A stretch of 64,000 bases of DNA from Pseudomonas chlororaphis subsp. piscium (GTDB lineage Bacteria > Pseudomonadota > Gammaproteobacteria > Pseudomonadales > Pseudomonadaceae): contig NZ_CP027707.1 in assembly GCF_003850345.1 (NCBI RefSeq), positions 1,612,001 through 1,676,000 on the forward strand. Direction: 5' to 3'. The notes under the pieces were generated by a model that saw only the letters and a program-made list of their open reading frames with translations, was not told where the DNA came from and made no database searches. The translations under genes and the position numbers were made by a program. Shown piece by piece: positions 27,095 through 36,291 of the stretch (positions within the stretch are counted from its first letter, which is position 1; every line of letters starts with the position of its first letter).

Positions 27095-29149
27095 TCAGGC
27101 AATGCCCAGAATCTTGAAAACAAATGCATATTCGAGCGCTACGTCACGCAATCCCTGGTAACGCCCGCTCATGCCGCCATGGCCGGCGCCCAGCTCGGTC
27201 TTGAGCAGCAGCAGGTTGTCGTCGGTCTTGGTGGCGCGCAGCCGGGCCACCCACTTGGCCGCTTCCCAGTACTGCACGCGGCTGTCGTTGTAGCCGGCGA
27301 TCACCAGGGTCGCCGGATAGGCCTTGGCCTCGACATTCTCGTAGGGCGCGTAGGCCTTGATCCGCGCGTAGACCTCGGGCTCCTCGGGGTTGCCCCATTC
27401 GTCGTACTCGGTGACGGTCAGCGGCAGCTCGGGGTCGAGCATGGTGTTGAGCACATCGACGAACGGCACCTCGGCGATCGCCGCCTTGAACAGTTCCGGG
27501 CGCTGGTTGAGTACCGCGCCGATCAACAGGCCGCCGGCGCTGCCGCCGCTGATGGCCAGTTGTCCGGAAGTGGTCAGGCCCTGGGCGATCAGGTGTTCGG
27601 CGCAGGCGATGAAGTCGCTGAAGGTGTTCTGCTTGTGTTCCTGCTTGCCGGCGCGGTACCAGGCTTCGCCCAGCTCGCCGCCGCCCCGCACGTGGGCGAT
27701 GGCGAAAGCCACGCCGCGCTCCAGCAGGCTCAGCCGCGCATGGGAGAACCACGGGTCGAGGCTTTCGCCGTAGGCGCCGTAGCCGTAGAGGTACAGCGGT
27801 GCCGGCCGGCCCAGGGCTTCGCGCTTGATCACCAGGCTGATCGGCACCTGGGTGCCATCGGCCGCGGTCGCCCACAGGCGCTGGCTGACATAGGCATCCG
27901 GGTCGAAGACGCCCAGCACCGGGGTTTCCTTGAGCACTTTCTGTTCGCCGCCGGCCAGTTCCAGCTGGCGGATCTGCGCCGGGCGGTTCAGCGCTTCGTA
28001 GCGCAGGCGGATGCGCTGGCTGACGAATTCCAGGCTGTTCTGCACATGCAGGCTGTAGGCCGCATCCGGCAATTGCACGCGATAGGCCGGCAGGCCCTCG
28101 GGGTGCACCTCGATGATCGGCAGGCCGCCTTCGCGCAGGCTCAGGGTCATGGCCGAGTCGTTCAGGCTCAGGCCTTCGAGCATCACGCTGTCGCTGTGGG
28201 GGATCAGGTTCTGCCAGTCGGCCTGGCTTGGCACCGTGCCCTGGTCCGGCGCCTGGTAGAGGGCGAAGTTGATGCCGTCGCGATTGCTGCGGATAAACCA
28301 GGTCCACTGGCCGTCGAGCAGGCCGTGGTCGACGTCGTACTCATGGTGCTCGACCCGCGGCGCCAGGCAAGTGAAGGCGTCCTGCGGCTGCGCCGCGTCG
28401 AGTACCCAGACCTCGCTGGTGGTCTTGCTGCCCAGGGACAGCAGCAGCTGTTTCTCCGAGCTTGAGCGGTAGCAATGAAGGAAGAAACGCCCGTCCGGCT
28501 CATGGAACACCTCTTCGGCGGCGGTGCCGTCCAGGCGATAGCGGAAAAGCTTGTGCGGGCGATGGGTGTCGTCCAGCTCACCGAAGAACAGGGTCAGGCT
28601 GTCGTTGGCCCAGGTCATGCTGCCGTCGCAATCAGCGAACGCCAGTTCGCTGATCTTGCCGCTGGACAGCTCCTTGACGAACAGGGTGTAGACCTCTTCG
28701 CCGCTGGTGTCGAGGCTGTAGGCCAGGCGCTGGTGGTCGGGGCTGATGCTGAAGGCACCGAGGGAGAAGAAGCCGCCGTTGGCCAGCTCGTTCGGGTCCA
28801 GCAGCAGCTGTTCCTGGCTTTCGTCGACGCTCAGGCTGTCGTCGGCCGGACGCGGGCAGCGGTAGTGCCGGGCGTATTCGTCGCCGGCGGTGGTGCGGGT
28901 GTAATACAGGTACGGGCCCCAGGGGGAGGGCAGGGACAGGTCGGTCTCCAGGATCCGTCCCTTGATTTCCTGGAACAGGGTTTCGCGCAGCTCGGTCTGG
29001 TCGGCGAGGGCGGCTTCCTGGTAGCTGTTTTCGGCCTTCAGGTAATCGAACACGGCGTCGGTGTCGCGCTCCTGGAGCCAGGCGTACGGGTCCGGGCCTT
29101 CGGCCTTGCGGGCGATCGGGGCGCTGGTGACGGGGGCGGATACGGGCAT
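27095..29149 (-). CDS. ptrB: Oligopeptidase B (S9A serine peptidase)
   Basis: This 684-residue cytosolic prolyl-oligopeptidase-family peptidase cleaves short peptides after basic residues. A seven-bladed propeller (about residues 70-400) precedes the alpha/beta hydrolase domain. Its signatures are YGAYGESLDPWFSHARLSLL and the nucleophile Ser in ISGGSAGGLLIGAV. The Asp lies in the GYNDSRVQYWEAAKW stretch and the His in LGAGHGGMSGR. The Ser, Asp and His are all present. ATG 29149 gives a plausible N-terminus; ATG 29173 would add eight residues. Confidence 0.93.
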   Translation of the reverse strand: MPVSAPVTSAPIARKAEGPDPYAWLQERDTDAVFDYLKAENSYQEAALADQTELRETLFQEIKGRILETDLSLPSPWGPYLYYTRTTAGDEYARHYRCPRPADDSLSVDESQEQLLLDPNELANGGFFSLGAFSISPDHQRLAYSLDTSGEEVYTLFVKELSSGKISELAFADCDGSMTWANDSLTLFFGELDDTHRPHKLFRYRLDGTAAEEVFHEPDGRFFLHCYRSSSEKQLLLSLGSKTTSEVWVLDAAQPQDAFTCLAPRVEHHEYDVDHGLLDGQWTWFIRSNRDGINFALYQAPDQGTVPSQADWQNLIPHSDSVMLEGLSLNDSAMTLSLREGGLPIIEVHPEGLPAYRVQLPDAAYSLHVQNSLEFVSQRIRLRYEALNRPAQIRQLELAGGEQKVLKETPVLGVFDPDAYVSQRLWATAADGTQVPISLVIKREALGRPAPLYLYGYGAYGESLDPWFSHARLSLLERGVAFAIAHVRGGGELGEAWYRAGKQEHKQNTFSDFIACAEHLIAQGLTTSGQLAISGGSAGGLLIGAVLNQRPELFKAAIAEVPFVDVLNTMLDPELPLTVTEYDEWGNPEEPEVYARIKAYAPYENVEAKAYPATLVIAGYNDSRVQYWEAAKWVARLRATKTDDNLLLLKTELGAGHGGMSGRYQGLRDVALEYAFVFKILGIA

Positions 29150-29250
29150 GAAGGGCTCTCGGGGCGGTGACAATTAAGGGCGCGGCAGACGGCGGTGCAG
29201 CCTGACATGCGAAAAGCCGTTATCATAAGCGCCTCTTTGCCTGCCTTGCC

Positions 29251-29745
29251 ATGGACACCATGACCGAGAACGACTATCTGATCGCCTGGGGGCTTTACGC
29301 CTTCGCCGCCTTGGGCTGCCTGCTGGTGTGGATGCGCCTGACCCGCTGGATGTGGCGCTGGCTGCGCGAGCCGCTGCGAGTGCTGGTGGCGGTGCTGCTG
29401 TTCAGCCCGACCGTGGTCGACCCGGTCAAGGAGATGTTCGCCCCGGCCGTGGCCATCACCGCCCTGGACATGCTGTTCAAGGTCGGCAACAACGCCTGGC
29501 GCGCGGTCTCGGACCTGTTCATGTACGGCGTGATCGCCTTTGGCATCTACCTGGTGTTCGTCCTGATCCGCTGGCCGATCGAGCGCGCCTCCAAGGCCCG
29601 CAAGGAACAGGCCGAGGCCGCCAAGGCCGCGGCCCGTGCCGAAGAGCCGGACGACCAGCCTTTCGGCGGCGCCGGCGACGATCGTTATGGCCGCCCGCCA
29701 GTGCCCGGCAACCCCCAGCGTTCGCGGATCGAGCCGCGTCTGTAA
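29251..29745 (+). CDS. Conserved inner-membrane protein
   Basis: This 164-residue protein has three hydrophobic segments (LIAWGLYAFAALGCLLVWM; PLRVLVAVLLFSPTVV; FMYGVIAFGIYLVFVLI) and a basic then acidic cytosolic tail (ASKARKEQAEAAKAAA onward). ATG 29251 and ATG 29260 are both possible starts; neither has a good ribosome site. It lies 25 bp before the amidotransferase gene, probably in one operon with it and the next membrane protein gene. No function is known to me. Confidence 0.8.
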   Translation: MDTMTENDYLIAWGLYAFAALGCLLVWMRLTRWMWRWLREPLRVLVAVLLFSPTVVDPVKEMFAPAVAITALDMLFKVGNNAWRAVSDLFMYGVIAFGIYLVFVLIRWPIERASKARKEQAEAAKAAARAEEPDDQPFGGAGDDRYGRPPVPGNPQRSRIEPRL

Positions 29746-29770
29746 CCCGCATTGAAGCGAGAGTCCGAGC

Positions 29771-30547
29771 ATGTGTGAGTTATTGGGCATGAGCGCCAAT
29801 GTACCGACCGATATCGTGTTCAGCTTTACCGGGCTGATGCAACGCGGCGGGCGTACCGGCCCGCATCGCGACGGCTGGGGCATCGCGTTCTACGAGGGCC
29901 GTGGCCTGCGCCTGTTCCAGGATCCGGCGGCGAGCAGCGAGTCGGAAGTGGCGAACCTGGTGCAGCGCTACCCGATCAAGAGCGAAGTGGTGATCGGCCA
30001 TATTCGCCAGGCCAACGTCGGCAAGGTCTGCCTGTCCAACACCCATCCGTTCGTGCGCGAGCTGTGGGGGCGCAACTGGTGCTTCGCCCACAACGGCCAA
30101 CTGGCGGATTTCCAGCCGGCCGTCAGCTTCTATCGTCCGGTGGGCGATACCGACAGCGAAGCGGCTTTCTGCGATCTGCTCAACCGGGTACGCGAAGCCT
30201 TTCCCGAGCCGGTGGAAGTGGAAGAACTGCTGCCGTCGCTGGTGGCCGCCTGCGCCGAATATCGCAGCAAGGGCGTGTTCAACTGCCTGCTCAGCGACGG
30301 CGACTGGCTGTTCTGCTACTGCTCGACCAAGCTGGCGCAGATCACCCGTCGCGCGCCCTTTGGCCCGGCCCGCCTGAAGGACGTCGATGTGATCGTCGAC
30401 TTCCAGGCGGAAACCACGCCCAACGACGTGGTGACAGTGATCGCCACCGAACCCCTGACCGAAAACGAAACCTGGACTCGCTACGAGCCGGGCCAATGGA
30501 GCCTGTGGCGGCGCGGTGAATGCGTGCTGCACGGCCAGACCGAATAA
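29771..30547 (+). CDS. Class II glutamine amidotransferase (YafJ-like)
   Basis: This 258-residue Ntn-hydrolase-type protein has its catalytic Cys at residue 2 (MCELLGMSANVPTDIV). The typical substrate-channel motifs follow: QRGGRTGPHRDGWGIAFY, GHIRQANVG and FAHNGQLADFQ. The family resembles GATase_4/YafJ proteins, which lack a synthase partner domain, so the acceptor is unknown. GAGCG precedes ATG 29771. It stands between two membrane protein genes in an apparent three-gene operon. Confidence 0.92.
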   Translation: MCELLGMSANVPTDIVFSFTGLMQRGGRTGPHRDGWGIAFYEGRGLRLFQDPAASSESEVANLVQRYPIKSEVVIGHIRQANVGKVCLSNTHPFVRELWGRNWCFAHNGQLADFQPAVSFYRPVGDTDSEAAFCDLLNRVREAFPEPVEVEELLPSLVAACAEYRSKGVFNCLLSDGDWLFCYCSTKLAQITRRAPFGPARLKDVDVIVDFQAETTPNDVVTVIATEPLTENETWTRYEPGQWSLWRRGECVLHGQTE

Positions 30548-30558
30548 GGACATCCCCT

Positions 30559-31101
30559 ATGTTGCTCAGTTATCTGCGGCTGGTGTTGTTTGCGGCGGGC
30601 CTGTTGGTCGGCGTCCAGGTGCCGGGTTTCATCAGCGATTACGCCAAGCGTGTCGAGGCTCACCTGATCGAGGCCCAGGCCAGCCTTCAGGGGTTCCAGG
30701 GCACCGCCAACCAGTTCTTCAAGGGCGATCTGCAGGCGCTGGTCGCCCACTATCGGGCCAGCGACGATCCGGTGTTCCGTAGCGACGCCGACAGCCTGAG
30801 CAACTTGCTGGGCCGCCAGCGCGCCCTGGACAAGCAGTTCCAGGCCATGCAGGGCCCGTGGTACATCCGCCTGCTGCAAGTGGCGCTGGCCGCCGACCCG
30901 GATATCCGCAAGGAAACCTGGAACGGCTACAGCTACCAGATCCTGCTGACCCCGCAAGCGATGATCTGGGCCATGAGCGGCGCCTTGCTGCTGTCGTTCG
31001 GCCTGGAATGCCTGTATCGCCTGATCGACTGGGTGGTGCTCGGCGGCAAGCGCCTGCGCCAGAGCCGGCCGATCGAAGAGCGTGACTTGAAGGGTTTGTG
31101 A
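30559..31101 (+). CDS. DUF2937-family inner-membrane protein
   Basis: This 180-residue protein has a membrane segment at each end (LLSYLRLVLFAAGLLVGVQV and AMIWAMSGALLLSFGLECLY) and a periplasmic helical middle with coiled-coil character (EAHLIEAQASLQGFQGTANQ). AAGGA stands 7 bases before ATG 30559. It follows the amidotransferase gene by 11 bp. The pattern fits DUF2937. The function is unknown. Confidence 0.8.
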   Translation: MLLSYLRLVLFAAGLLVGVQVPGFISDYAKRVEAHLIEAQASLQGFQGTANQFFKGDLQALVAHYRASDDPVFRSDADSLSNLLGRQRALDKQFQAMQGPWYIRLLQVALAADPDIRKETWNGYSYQILLTPQAMIWAMSGALLLSFGLECLYRLIDWVVLGGKRLRQSRPIEERDLKGL

Positions 31102-31103
31102 CC

Positions 31104-31380
31104 GTAGCCGCTGCCGCAGGCTGCGATCGACGGCGCAGCCGTCGTAAACCAGCCGACGCGTTTTTCCAGGCAGATCGCGGATGCAGGTTGTGCGGCAACT
31201 GCGTTGCCGTTCGCAGCCTCGCAGGCTCGGCAGCGGCTACACGGACGCCGCGATCCCTGTAGCCGCTGCCGCAGGCTGCGATCGGTTGCGCAGCAACCGC
31301 AAAGATGGCTGGCTCACAAACCCTCATCGAGTCGATTCACGCAGGCTGCGCCCGCGATCGCAGCCTTCGCAGCGGCTACA
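31104..31380. repeat. Cluster of about four REP elements
   Basis: The gap between the DUF2937 gene and the convergent LysR gene is filled by alternating direct and inverted copies of the GTAGCCGCTGCCGCAGGCTG family. Copies start near 31104 and 31259, with complements ending near 31243 and 31380. No ORF is supported here. It is the densest REP cluster in the window. Confidence 0.82.
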
Positions 31381-31397
31381 AAGGCCTTCGCGGTGAG

Positions 31398-32312
31398 TCA
31401 GCCCGCCAGCACGATATAGTCCGGCCCCACCTTGCGCGCATAACACTCCAGCACTTGCTGGCACAGCACCACCACCTCTTCCACCAACTCGACACCCACC
31501 CGCCACGACACCACCACCTGCAGGTTCGGCGGGCGCTGGTCGATGGCCAGCAGGGTCAGTTCGCCGCGCGCCAGTTCTTCGCTGACCAGTACCGGCGGCA
31601 AGGCGCCGATGCCGAAACCGTCGCGCAGCAGGCGAGTGATGGCCGACACCGAGTTCACGCAGTTGAGCCGTGGCGCGCTCACGCCGTTGGCCTGCATCAG
31701 GCTCAGCACTTCCTGGTGCGGCAGGGAGTTCTTCGAGTAGGTGATGATGCGTTCCCGGGCCAGCTCGGCCAGGTTGGCGTACTCGCGGTTGTAGATCGAG
31801 TTGCTGGCGACTATCCAGCCCATCGGGTGGCTGGCCAGTTCCAGGCTGCGAATGGATTCCTGGCGCAGCAGGTCGGTTTGCAGCACCAGATCGAGAAAGC
31901 CTTTCTGCAGTTGGTCGCAGAGGTTCAGCGAGGTGTCGGCCACCAGCTCGATTTCCACCTGGGGATAGCTGTCCATCATCCGCGCCACCAGGGGGCTGAG
32001 CCAGGTGTGGATCACCGTGTCCATGACACCGATGCGAATCCGCCCGACCTTGCTCGAGCGGGTCTCGATCGACTGCTTGAGCGCCTGCATGGTGTCCATC
32101 ATCTGCTCGGCATAGTCGAGCACCTTGAGGCCTTCCGGGGTCAGGGTCACGCCGCGCGAGTCGCGCAGGAACAGCTTCACCCCGAGTTCGCCCTCGAGCA
32201 CGGCGATGCGGCTGGAGATCGATGCCTGGGTGGTGAAGAGTTTGTCGGCGGTCAGGCGAAAGCTTTTCAGGCGCGCCACCCAGACAAAGGTTTCAAGGAA
32301 CTTGAGGTTCAT
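31398..32312 (-). CDS. LysR-family regulator, divergent to the 5-oxoprolinase cluster
   Basis: This 304-residue LysR regulator has its helix-turn-helix at residues 3-60 (FLETFVWVARLKSFRLTAD, QASISSRIAVLEGELG) and the effector domain after residue 90 (GRIRIGVMDTVIHTWLSPLV). It is divergent from the MFS-pxpABC cluster with 140 bp between the starts. LysR genes usually control the adjacent divergent operon, so regulation of 5-oxoproline uptake and hydrolysis is the simplest guess. The effector is not known. Confidence 0.88.
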   Translation of the reverse strand: MNLKFLETFVWVARLKSFRLTADKLFTTQASISSRIAVLEGELGVKLFLRDSRGVTLTPEGLKVLDYAEQMMDTMQALKQSIETRSSKVGRIRIGVMDTVIHTWLSPLVARMMDSYPQVEIELVADTSLNLCDQLQKGFLDLVLQTDLLRQESIRSLELASHPMGWIVASNSIYNREYANLAELARERIITYSKNSLPHQEVLSLMQANGVSAPRLNCVNSVSAITRLLRDGFGIGALPPVLVSEELARGELTLLAIDQRPPNLQVVVSWRVGVELVEEVVVLCQQVLECYARKVGPDYIVLAG

Positions 32313-32452
32313 GCGATCAACTTTTCTTATGTCTGGAGGCGGTTTTTATTAGTTGGACGGGGCAGGGCGCGGGCGCCAAGAATCGCTGCGTCTCACGATA
32401 AGCGTCGTCGGGGCCCAGAACAATACCAATAAAACCAAGGTGGAGATTTGCC

Positions 32453-33739
32453 ATGAGTGCGCCCGACACGCTCGCCGCCAGCAAGGCCAAAGGCCGCGCC
32501 GGCCCCTTCGACTGGTACCGCGACATCAACCAGCAGGAACGCCGCACGTTCTGGAGCTGCAAGGCCGGTTACGGCCTGGATGGCATGGACACCCAGATGC
32601 TCAGCTTCGTCATCCCGACCCTGATTGCGCTGTGGGGCATCAGTTCCGCCGAGGCCGGCCTGATCCACACCAGCACCTTGCTGGCCTCCGCCCTGGGCGG
32701 CTGGATCGCCGGCATCCTGTCCGATCGCATCGGCCGGGTGCGCACCCTGCAACTCACTGTGCTCTGGTTCGCCTTCTTCACCTTCCTCTGTGGCCTGGCG
32801 CAGAGCTACGAGCAACTGCTGATCGCCCGGACCCTGATGGGCTTCGGTTTCGGCGGCGAATGGACCGCCGGTGCGGTGCTGATCGGCGAAGTGATCCGCG
32901 CGGAAAACCGCGGCAAGGCGGTGGGCATGGTGCAGTCCGGCTGGGCCTTGGGCTGGGGCATCACGGCACTGCTATATGCGCTGATGTATTCCCTGCTGCC
33001 GCCGGAAGACGCCTGGCGCGCCTTGTTCCTGCTGGGCATCCTGCCGGCGATCTTCGTGATCTTCGTGCGTCGCCTGGTCAAGGACCCGGAGGTCTATCGG
33101 CAAACCCGGGCCCGGGAAGTGCCTGACAACCCCTCGCGCTTCTACGAGATTTTCGCCCCTGGCATTCTCAGCACTACCCTGCGCGCATCGCTGCTCGCGG
33201 CCGGCGCCCAGGGCGGCTACTACGCCATCACGTTCTGGCTGCCGACCTTCCTCAAGACCGAACGGGGTTTGAGTGTGCTGAGCACCGGTGGCTACCTGGC
33301 CATGGTGATCTTCGGTTCCTATGTGGGCTATGTGATCAGCGCCTATCTGACCGATATTCTCGGGCGCAAGAAGAACTTCGTCCTGTTCGCCGCTGGCTCC
33401 TTCACCATCGTCCTGCTGTACACGCAAATGCCGGTGAGCAACGCGGTGATGCTCTGGCTGGGTTTCCCCCTGGGCTTCTTCGCCTCGGGGATCTTCAGTG
33501 GCATGGGCGCCTTCCTGACCGAGCTGTTCCCCACGCGGATCCGCGGTTCGGGCCAGGGCTTCTGCTACAACAGCGGCCGGGCGCTGGCGGCATTGTTCCC
33601 GCTGCTGATCGGCCTGCTCAGCCAGCACATTCCGCTGGGCGCGGCCATCGGCACCTTCGCTGCGGTGTCCTACGGCATCGTGATCCTGGCGGCCCTGAGC
33701 CTGCCGGAAACCCGTGGCAAGCAACTCGAAGCGCGCTAA
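32453..33739 (+). CDS. MFS transporter (AAHS/sugar-porter-like)
   Basis: This 428-residue, 12-helix MFS protein has the signature loop GILSDRIGRVRTLQ after helix 2, a long acidic central loop and a family-typical end SLPETRGKQLEAR. ERRTFWSCKAGYGLDGMDTQ at the start resembles organic-acid and sialate symporters of the AAHS type. It starts 70 bp before pxpA, on the same strand. Uptake of 5-oxoproline or a similar cyclic acid is inferred only from this position. Confidence 0.88.
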   Translation: MSAPDTLAASKAKGRAGPFDWYRDINQQERRTFWSCKAGYGLDGMDTQMLSFVIPTLIALWGISSAEAGLIHTSTLLASALGGWIAGILSDRIGRVRTLQLTVLWFAFFTFLCGLAQSYEQLLIARTLMGFGFGGEWTAGAVLIGEVIRAENRGKAVGMVQSGWALGWGITALLYALMYSLLPPEDAWRALFLLGILPAIFVIFVRRLVKDPEVYRQTRAREVPDNPSRFYEIFAPGILSTTLRASLLAAGAQGGYYAITFWLPTFLKTERGLSVLSTGGYLAMVIFGSYVGYVISAYLTDILGRKKNFVLFAAGSFTIVLLYTQMPVSNAVMLWLGFPLGFFASGIFSGMGAFLTELFPTRIRGSGQGFCYNSGRALAALFPLLIGLLSQHIPLGAAIGTFAAVSYGIVILAALSLPETRGKQLEAR

Positions 33740-33808
33740 CTGATAATCTGTGGGCATCCCACCACGATCCCCGCAGCCAAAACGACAACCGCTACAGGAG
33801 CACTGACC

Positions 33809-34558
33809 GTGAGCCGCCTGTTATTGAATTGCGACATCGGCGAAAGCTTTGGCAACTGGACCATGGGCCTGGATGCCGAGGTGATGCCGTTCATCGATTG
33901 CGCCAACATCGCCTGCGGTTTCCACGCCGGCGACCCGAGCATCATGCGCAAGACCGTCAGCCTGGCCCTGGCCAATGGCGTGCGCATCGGCGCGCATCCG
34001 GCCTACCAGGACCTGGCCGGTTTCGGCCGCCGCTCCATGGCCTACGGCGCCCAGGAACTGCAGGACCTGCTGCATTACCAGATCGGTGCCCTCGACGGCA
34101 TCTGCCGGGCCCAGGGCAGCCGGGTGAGCTACGTCAAACCCCATGGCGCCATGTACAACGACATGATGGCCAACCCGGCGCAGCTGCGCGCGGTGATCCA
34201 GGCGGTGGCCGCCTACGACCGGCAACTGCCGTTGATGCTGATGGCCACCCGGGACAACAGCGCGGCCCAGGCCCTGGGCGACGAGTTCGGCGTGACCCTG
34301 TGGTTCGAAGCCTTCGCCGACCGCGCCTACGACAACGCCGGCCATCTGGTTTCGCGGCAACTGCCGGGAGCCGTGCATCACGACCCGGAAAAGATCATTG
34401 CCCAGGCCCTGACCATCGCCCGTGGCGACGCGCTGCTGGCCAGCGACGGCAGCGCCCTGCACCTCAAGGCCAATACCCTGTGCGTGCACGGTGACAACGC
34501 CAGTTCGGTGGCCGCCGTGCAGCGTATCCGCGTGGCCCTTCAGCAGTTGCCAGCATGA
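33809..34558 (+). CDS. pxpA: 5-oxoprolinase subunit A (LamB/YcsF family)
   Basis: This 249-residue subunit of the bacterial ATP-dependent 5-oxoprolinase works with PxpB and PxpC to hydrolyse 5-oxo-L-proline to glutamate. Motifs are [41 protein letters not shown] and [10 protein letters not shown]. The start is GTG 33809, placed by AGGAG 9 bases upstream. Its stop overlaps the pxpB start (ATGA). The order A-B-C differs from the E. coli order B-C-A, as far as I recall. Confidence 0.95.
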   Translation: MSRLLLNCDIGESFGNWTMGLDAEVMPFIDCANIACGFHAGDPSIMRKTVSLALANGVRIGAHPAYQDLAGFGRRSMAYGAQELQDLLHYQIGALDGICRAQGSRVSYVKPHGAMYNDMMANPAQLRAVIQAVAAYDRQLPLMLMATRDNSAAQALGDEFGVTLWFEAFADRAYDNAGHLVSRQLPGAVHHDPEKIIAQALTIARGDALLASDGSALHLKANTLCVHGDNASSVAAVQRIRVALQQLPA

Positions 34559-35259
34559 AAATACGCATTGAAGTGGTGGCCATCGACTGCCTGATGGTGC
34601 GCCTGTTCGATGCCATCGCCGAGGCCAACATGCCGTGGATGCTTGCTGCCAGCGAGCGCCTGAGGGCGGCCTTCGGCGAGCGGTTGATCGATCTGGTGCC
34701 GTCCTACACCACGCTGATGGTGCACTACGACCTGCGAGCCCTGAGCCCGGCCCAGGCCCGGGAGCTGATTGATCTGGCGCTGACCGACCTGACTCCCGAC
34801 TCGCGCAGCGGCGGCCAGCGCCATGTGCTGCCGGTCTGGTACGACCTCAGCGTCGGCCCGGAGCTGAGCCTGTTGTCGCGGCGCAGCGGCCTGTCGGTGA
34901 GCGAGGTGATTCGTTGCCACAGCGAGCGCGAGTACCAGGTGTTCGCCCTGGGGTTTGCGCCGGGTTTTGCCTTTATGGGGCTGGTGGACGAAGTGCTGGC
35001 CGCGCCGCGCCTGGATACGCCGCGCAAACGCGTGGCGGCCGGTAGTGTGGGCATTGCCGAGCGGCAGACCGCGGCTTACCCGGTGGTGTCGCCGGGGGGC
35101 TGGAACCTGATCGGGCGTACGCCGAGCCGGCTGTTCGATCGCGAGCGCGACGGCTACAGCCTGATGCAACCGGGCGACAGCGTGCGTTTCGCCGCGGTGG
35201 ACCACGCCGAATTCATTCGCCTGGGTGGCGACGACAGGCCACTGGAGGTGCCGGAATGA
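34555..35259 (+). CDS. pxpB: 5-oxoprolinase subunit B (KipI-like)
   Basis: This 234-residue protein of the PxpB/KipI family has the cyclophilin-like motifs [52 protein letters not shown] and [10 protein letters not shown]. In Bacillus, KipI inhibits sporulation kinase; in proteobacteria, the family forms the 5-oxoprolinase complex. ATGA overlaps on both sides couple it to pxpA and pxpC. Confidence 0.94.
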   Translation: MKIRIEVVAIDCLMVRLFDAIAEANMPWMLAASERLRAAFGERLIDLVPSYTTLMVHYDLRALSPAQARELIDLALTDLTPDSRSGGQRHVLPVWYDLSVGPELSLLSRRSGLSVSEVIRCHSEREYQVFALGFAPGFAFMGLVDEVLAAPRLDTPRKRVAAGSVGIAERQTAAYPVVSPGGWNLIGRTPSRLFDRERDGYSLMQPGDSVRFAAVDHAEFIRLGGDDRPLEVPE

Positions 35260-36173
35260 GCCGCCTGACGATCGAAGCCAGCACGCCTTTGTGCCTGTTG
35301 CAGGACGCCGGCCGCTTTGGCGTGCGGCACCTGGGCGTGACCCAGGGCGGCGCGCTGGACTGGGTGTCGATGTCCTGGGCCAACTGGCTGCTGGGCAATG
35401 CCCTGGATGCGCCGGTGATCGAGATCACCCTTGGTGGTTTCAGCGTGGTGGCCGAGGAGCTGTGCCTGCTGGCGCTGGCGGGTGCCGACCTGGGGGCCTG
35501 TATCGACGAGCGTCCGCTCAGTCCGGGGCGCAGTTTTATCCTGCAAAAAGGCCAGCGGCTGCGTTTTACCCAGCCCTACCTGGGGGCACGGGCCTATCTG
35601 GCGGCGCCCGGTGGCTTCAACGCGCCGAAGGTGCTGGGCAGTTGCGCTAGCGTGGTCCGCGAGGAACTGGGCGGGCTCGACGGCTTTGGCCGGCCGCTGG
35701 CCGAGGGCGCGCGGCTGGAGTATTCCGGGGCAGGAGTGAACCTCAAGGAACTGTCGGGCAAGCAACTGCCGGACCTGCGATCGAAGGCGCCGCTGGAGGT
35801 GATTCTCGGGGCGCAGATCGGTCAGTTCAGCGGGCAGAGCCTGTTCGATGCCTTCAACAGCGCCTGGACCCTGGACAGCCGCGCCGACCGCATGGGCATG
35901 CGCCTGCTGGGGCCGCAGCTGCGTTATCAAGGGGCGCCGATGATCTCCGAGGGCATTCCCCTGGGGGCAATCCAGGTGCCGCCGGACGGCCAGCCGATCG
36001 TGCTGCTCAACGACCGGCAGACCATTGGCGGGTATCCGCGGCTGGGAGCCTTGACGCCCCTGGCGCTGGCGCGGCTGGCGCAATGCCTGCCGGGCAGCGA
36101 GGTACGCCTGACGCCGGTGGTGCAGGAGACGGCGTATCGGCAGCAGATCGAGTTTCTACGGCGGTTCGTGTAG
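35256..36173 (+). CDS. pxpC: 5-oxoprolinase subunit C (KipA-like)
   Basis: This 305-residue protein of the PxpC/KipA biotin-dependent carboxyltransferase-like family has the motifs LQDAGRFGVRHLGVTQGGAL, AYLAAPGGF and SRADRMGMRLLGPQL. It also has SEGIPLGAIQVPPDGQPIVL, the allophanate-hydrolase-like signature. It completes the pxpABC operon and is followed by a strong REP-type palindrome. Confidence 0.94.
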   Translation: MSRLTIEASTPLCLLQDAGRFGVRHLGVTQGGALDWVSMSWANWLLGNALDAPVIEITLGGFSVVAEELCLLALAGADLGACIDERPLSPGRSFILQKGQRLRFTQPYLGARAYLAAPGGFNAPKVLGSCASVVREELGGLDGFGRPLAEGARLEYSGAGVNLKELSGKQLPDLRSKAPLEVILGAQIGQFSGQSLFDAFNSAWTLDSRADRMGMRLLGPQLRYQGAPMISEGIPLGAIQVPPDGQPIVLLNDRQTIGGYPRLGALTPLALARLAQCLPGSEVRLTPVVQETAYRQQIEFLRRFV

Positions 36174-36185
36174 GGCACAAAAAGC

Positions 36186-36268
36186 ATCGCGGGCAAGCCT
36201 CGCTCCTACAGGTTGTTCGTCCATCTCGCGAACGACACATACCTGTAGGAGCGAGGCTTGCCCGCGAT
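36186..36268. repeat. Perfect 28-bp inverted repeat (REP family)
   Basis: The arm at 36186-36213 is the exact reverse complement of 36241-36268, with 27 bp between. The core is the same as in the palindrome at 24958-25016. It lies between the convergent ends of pxpC and the VWA gene, so it can act as a shared transcription stop. The inner 27 bp is itself partly self-complementary (GTTCG with CGAAC). Confidence 0.85.
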
Positions 36269-36291
36269 AGCGTCAGATCGGCCAACGCCAA

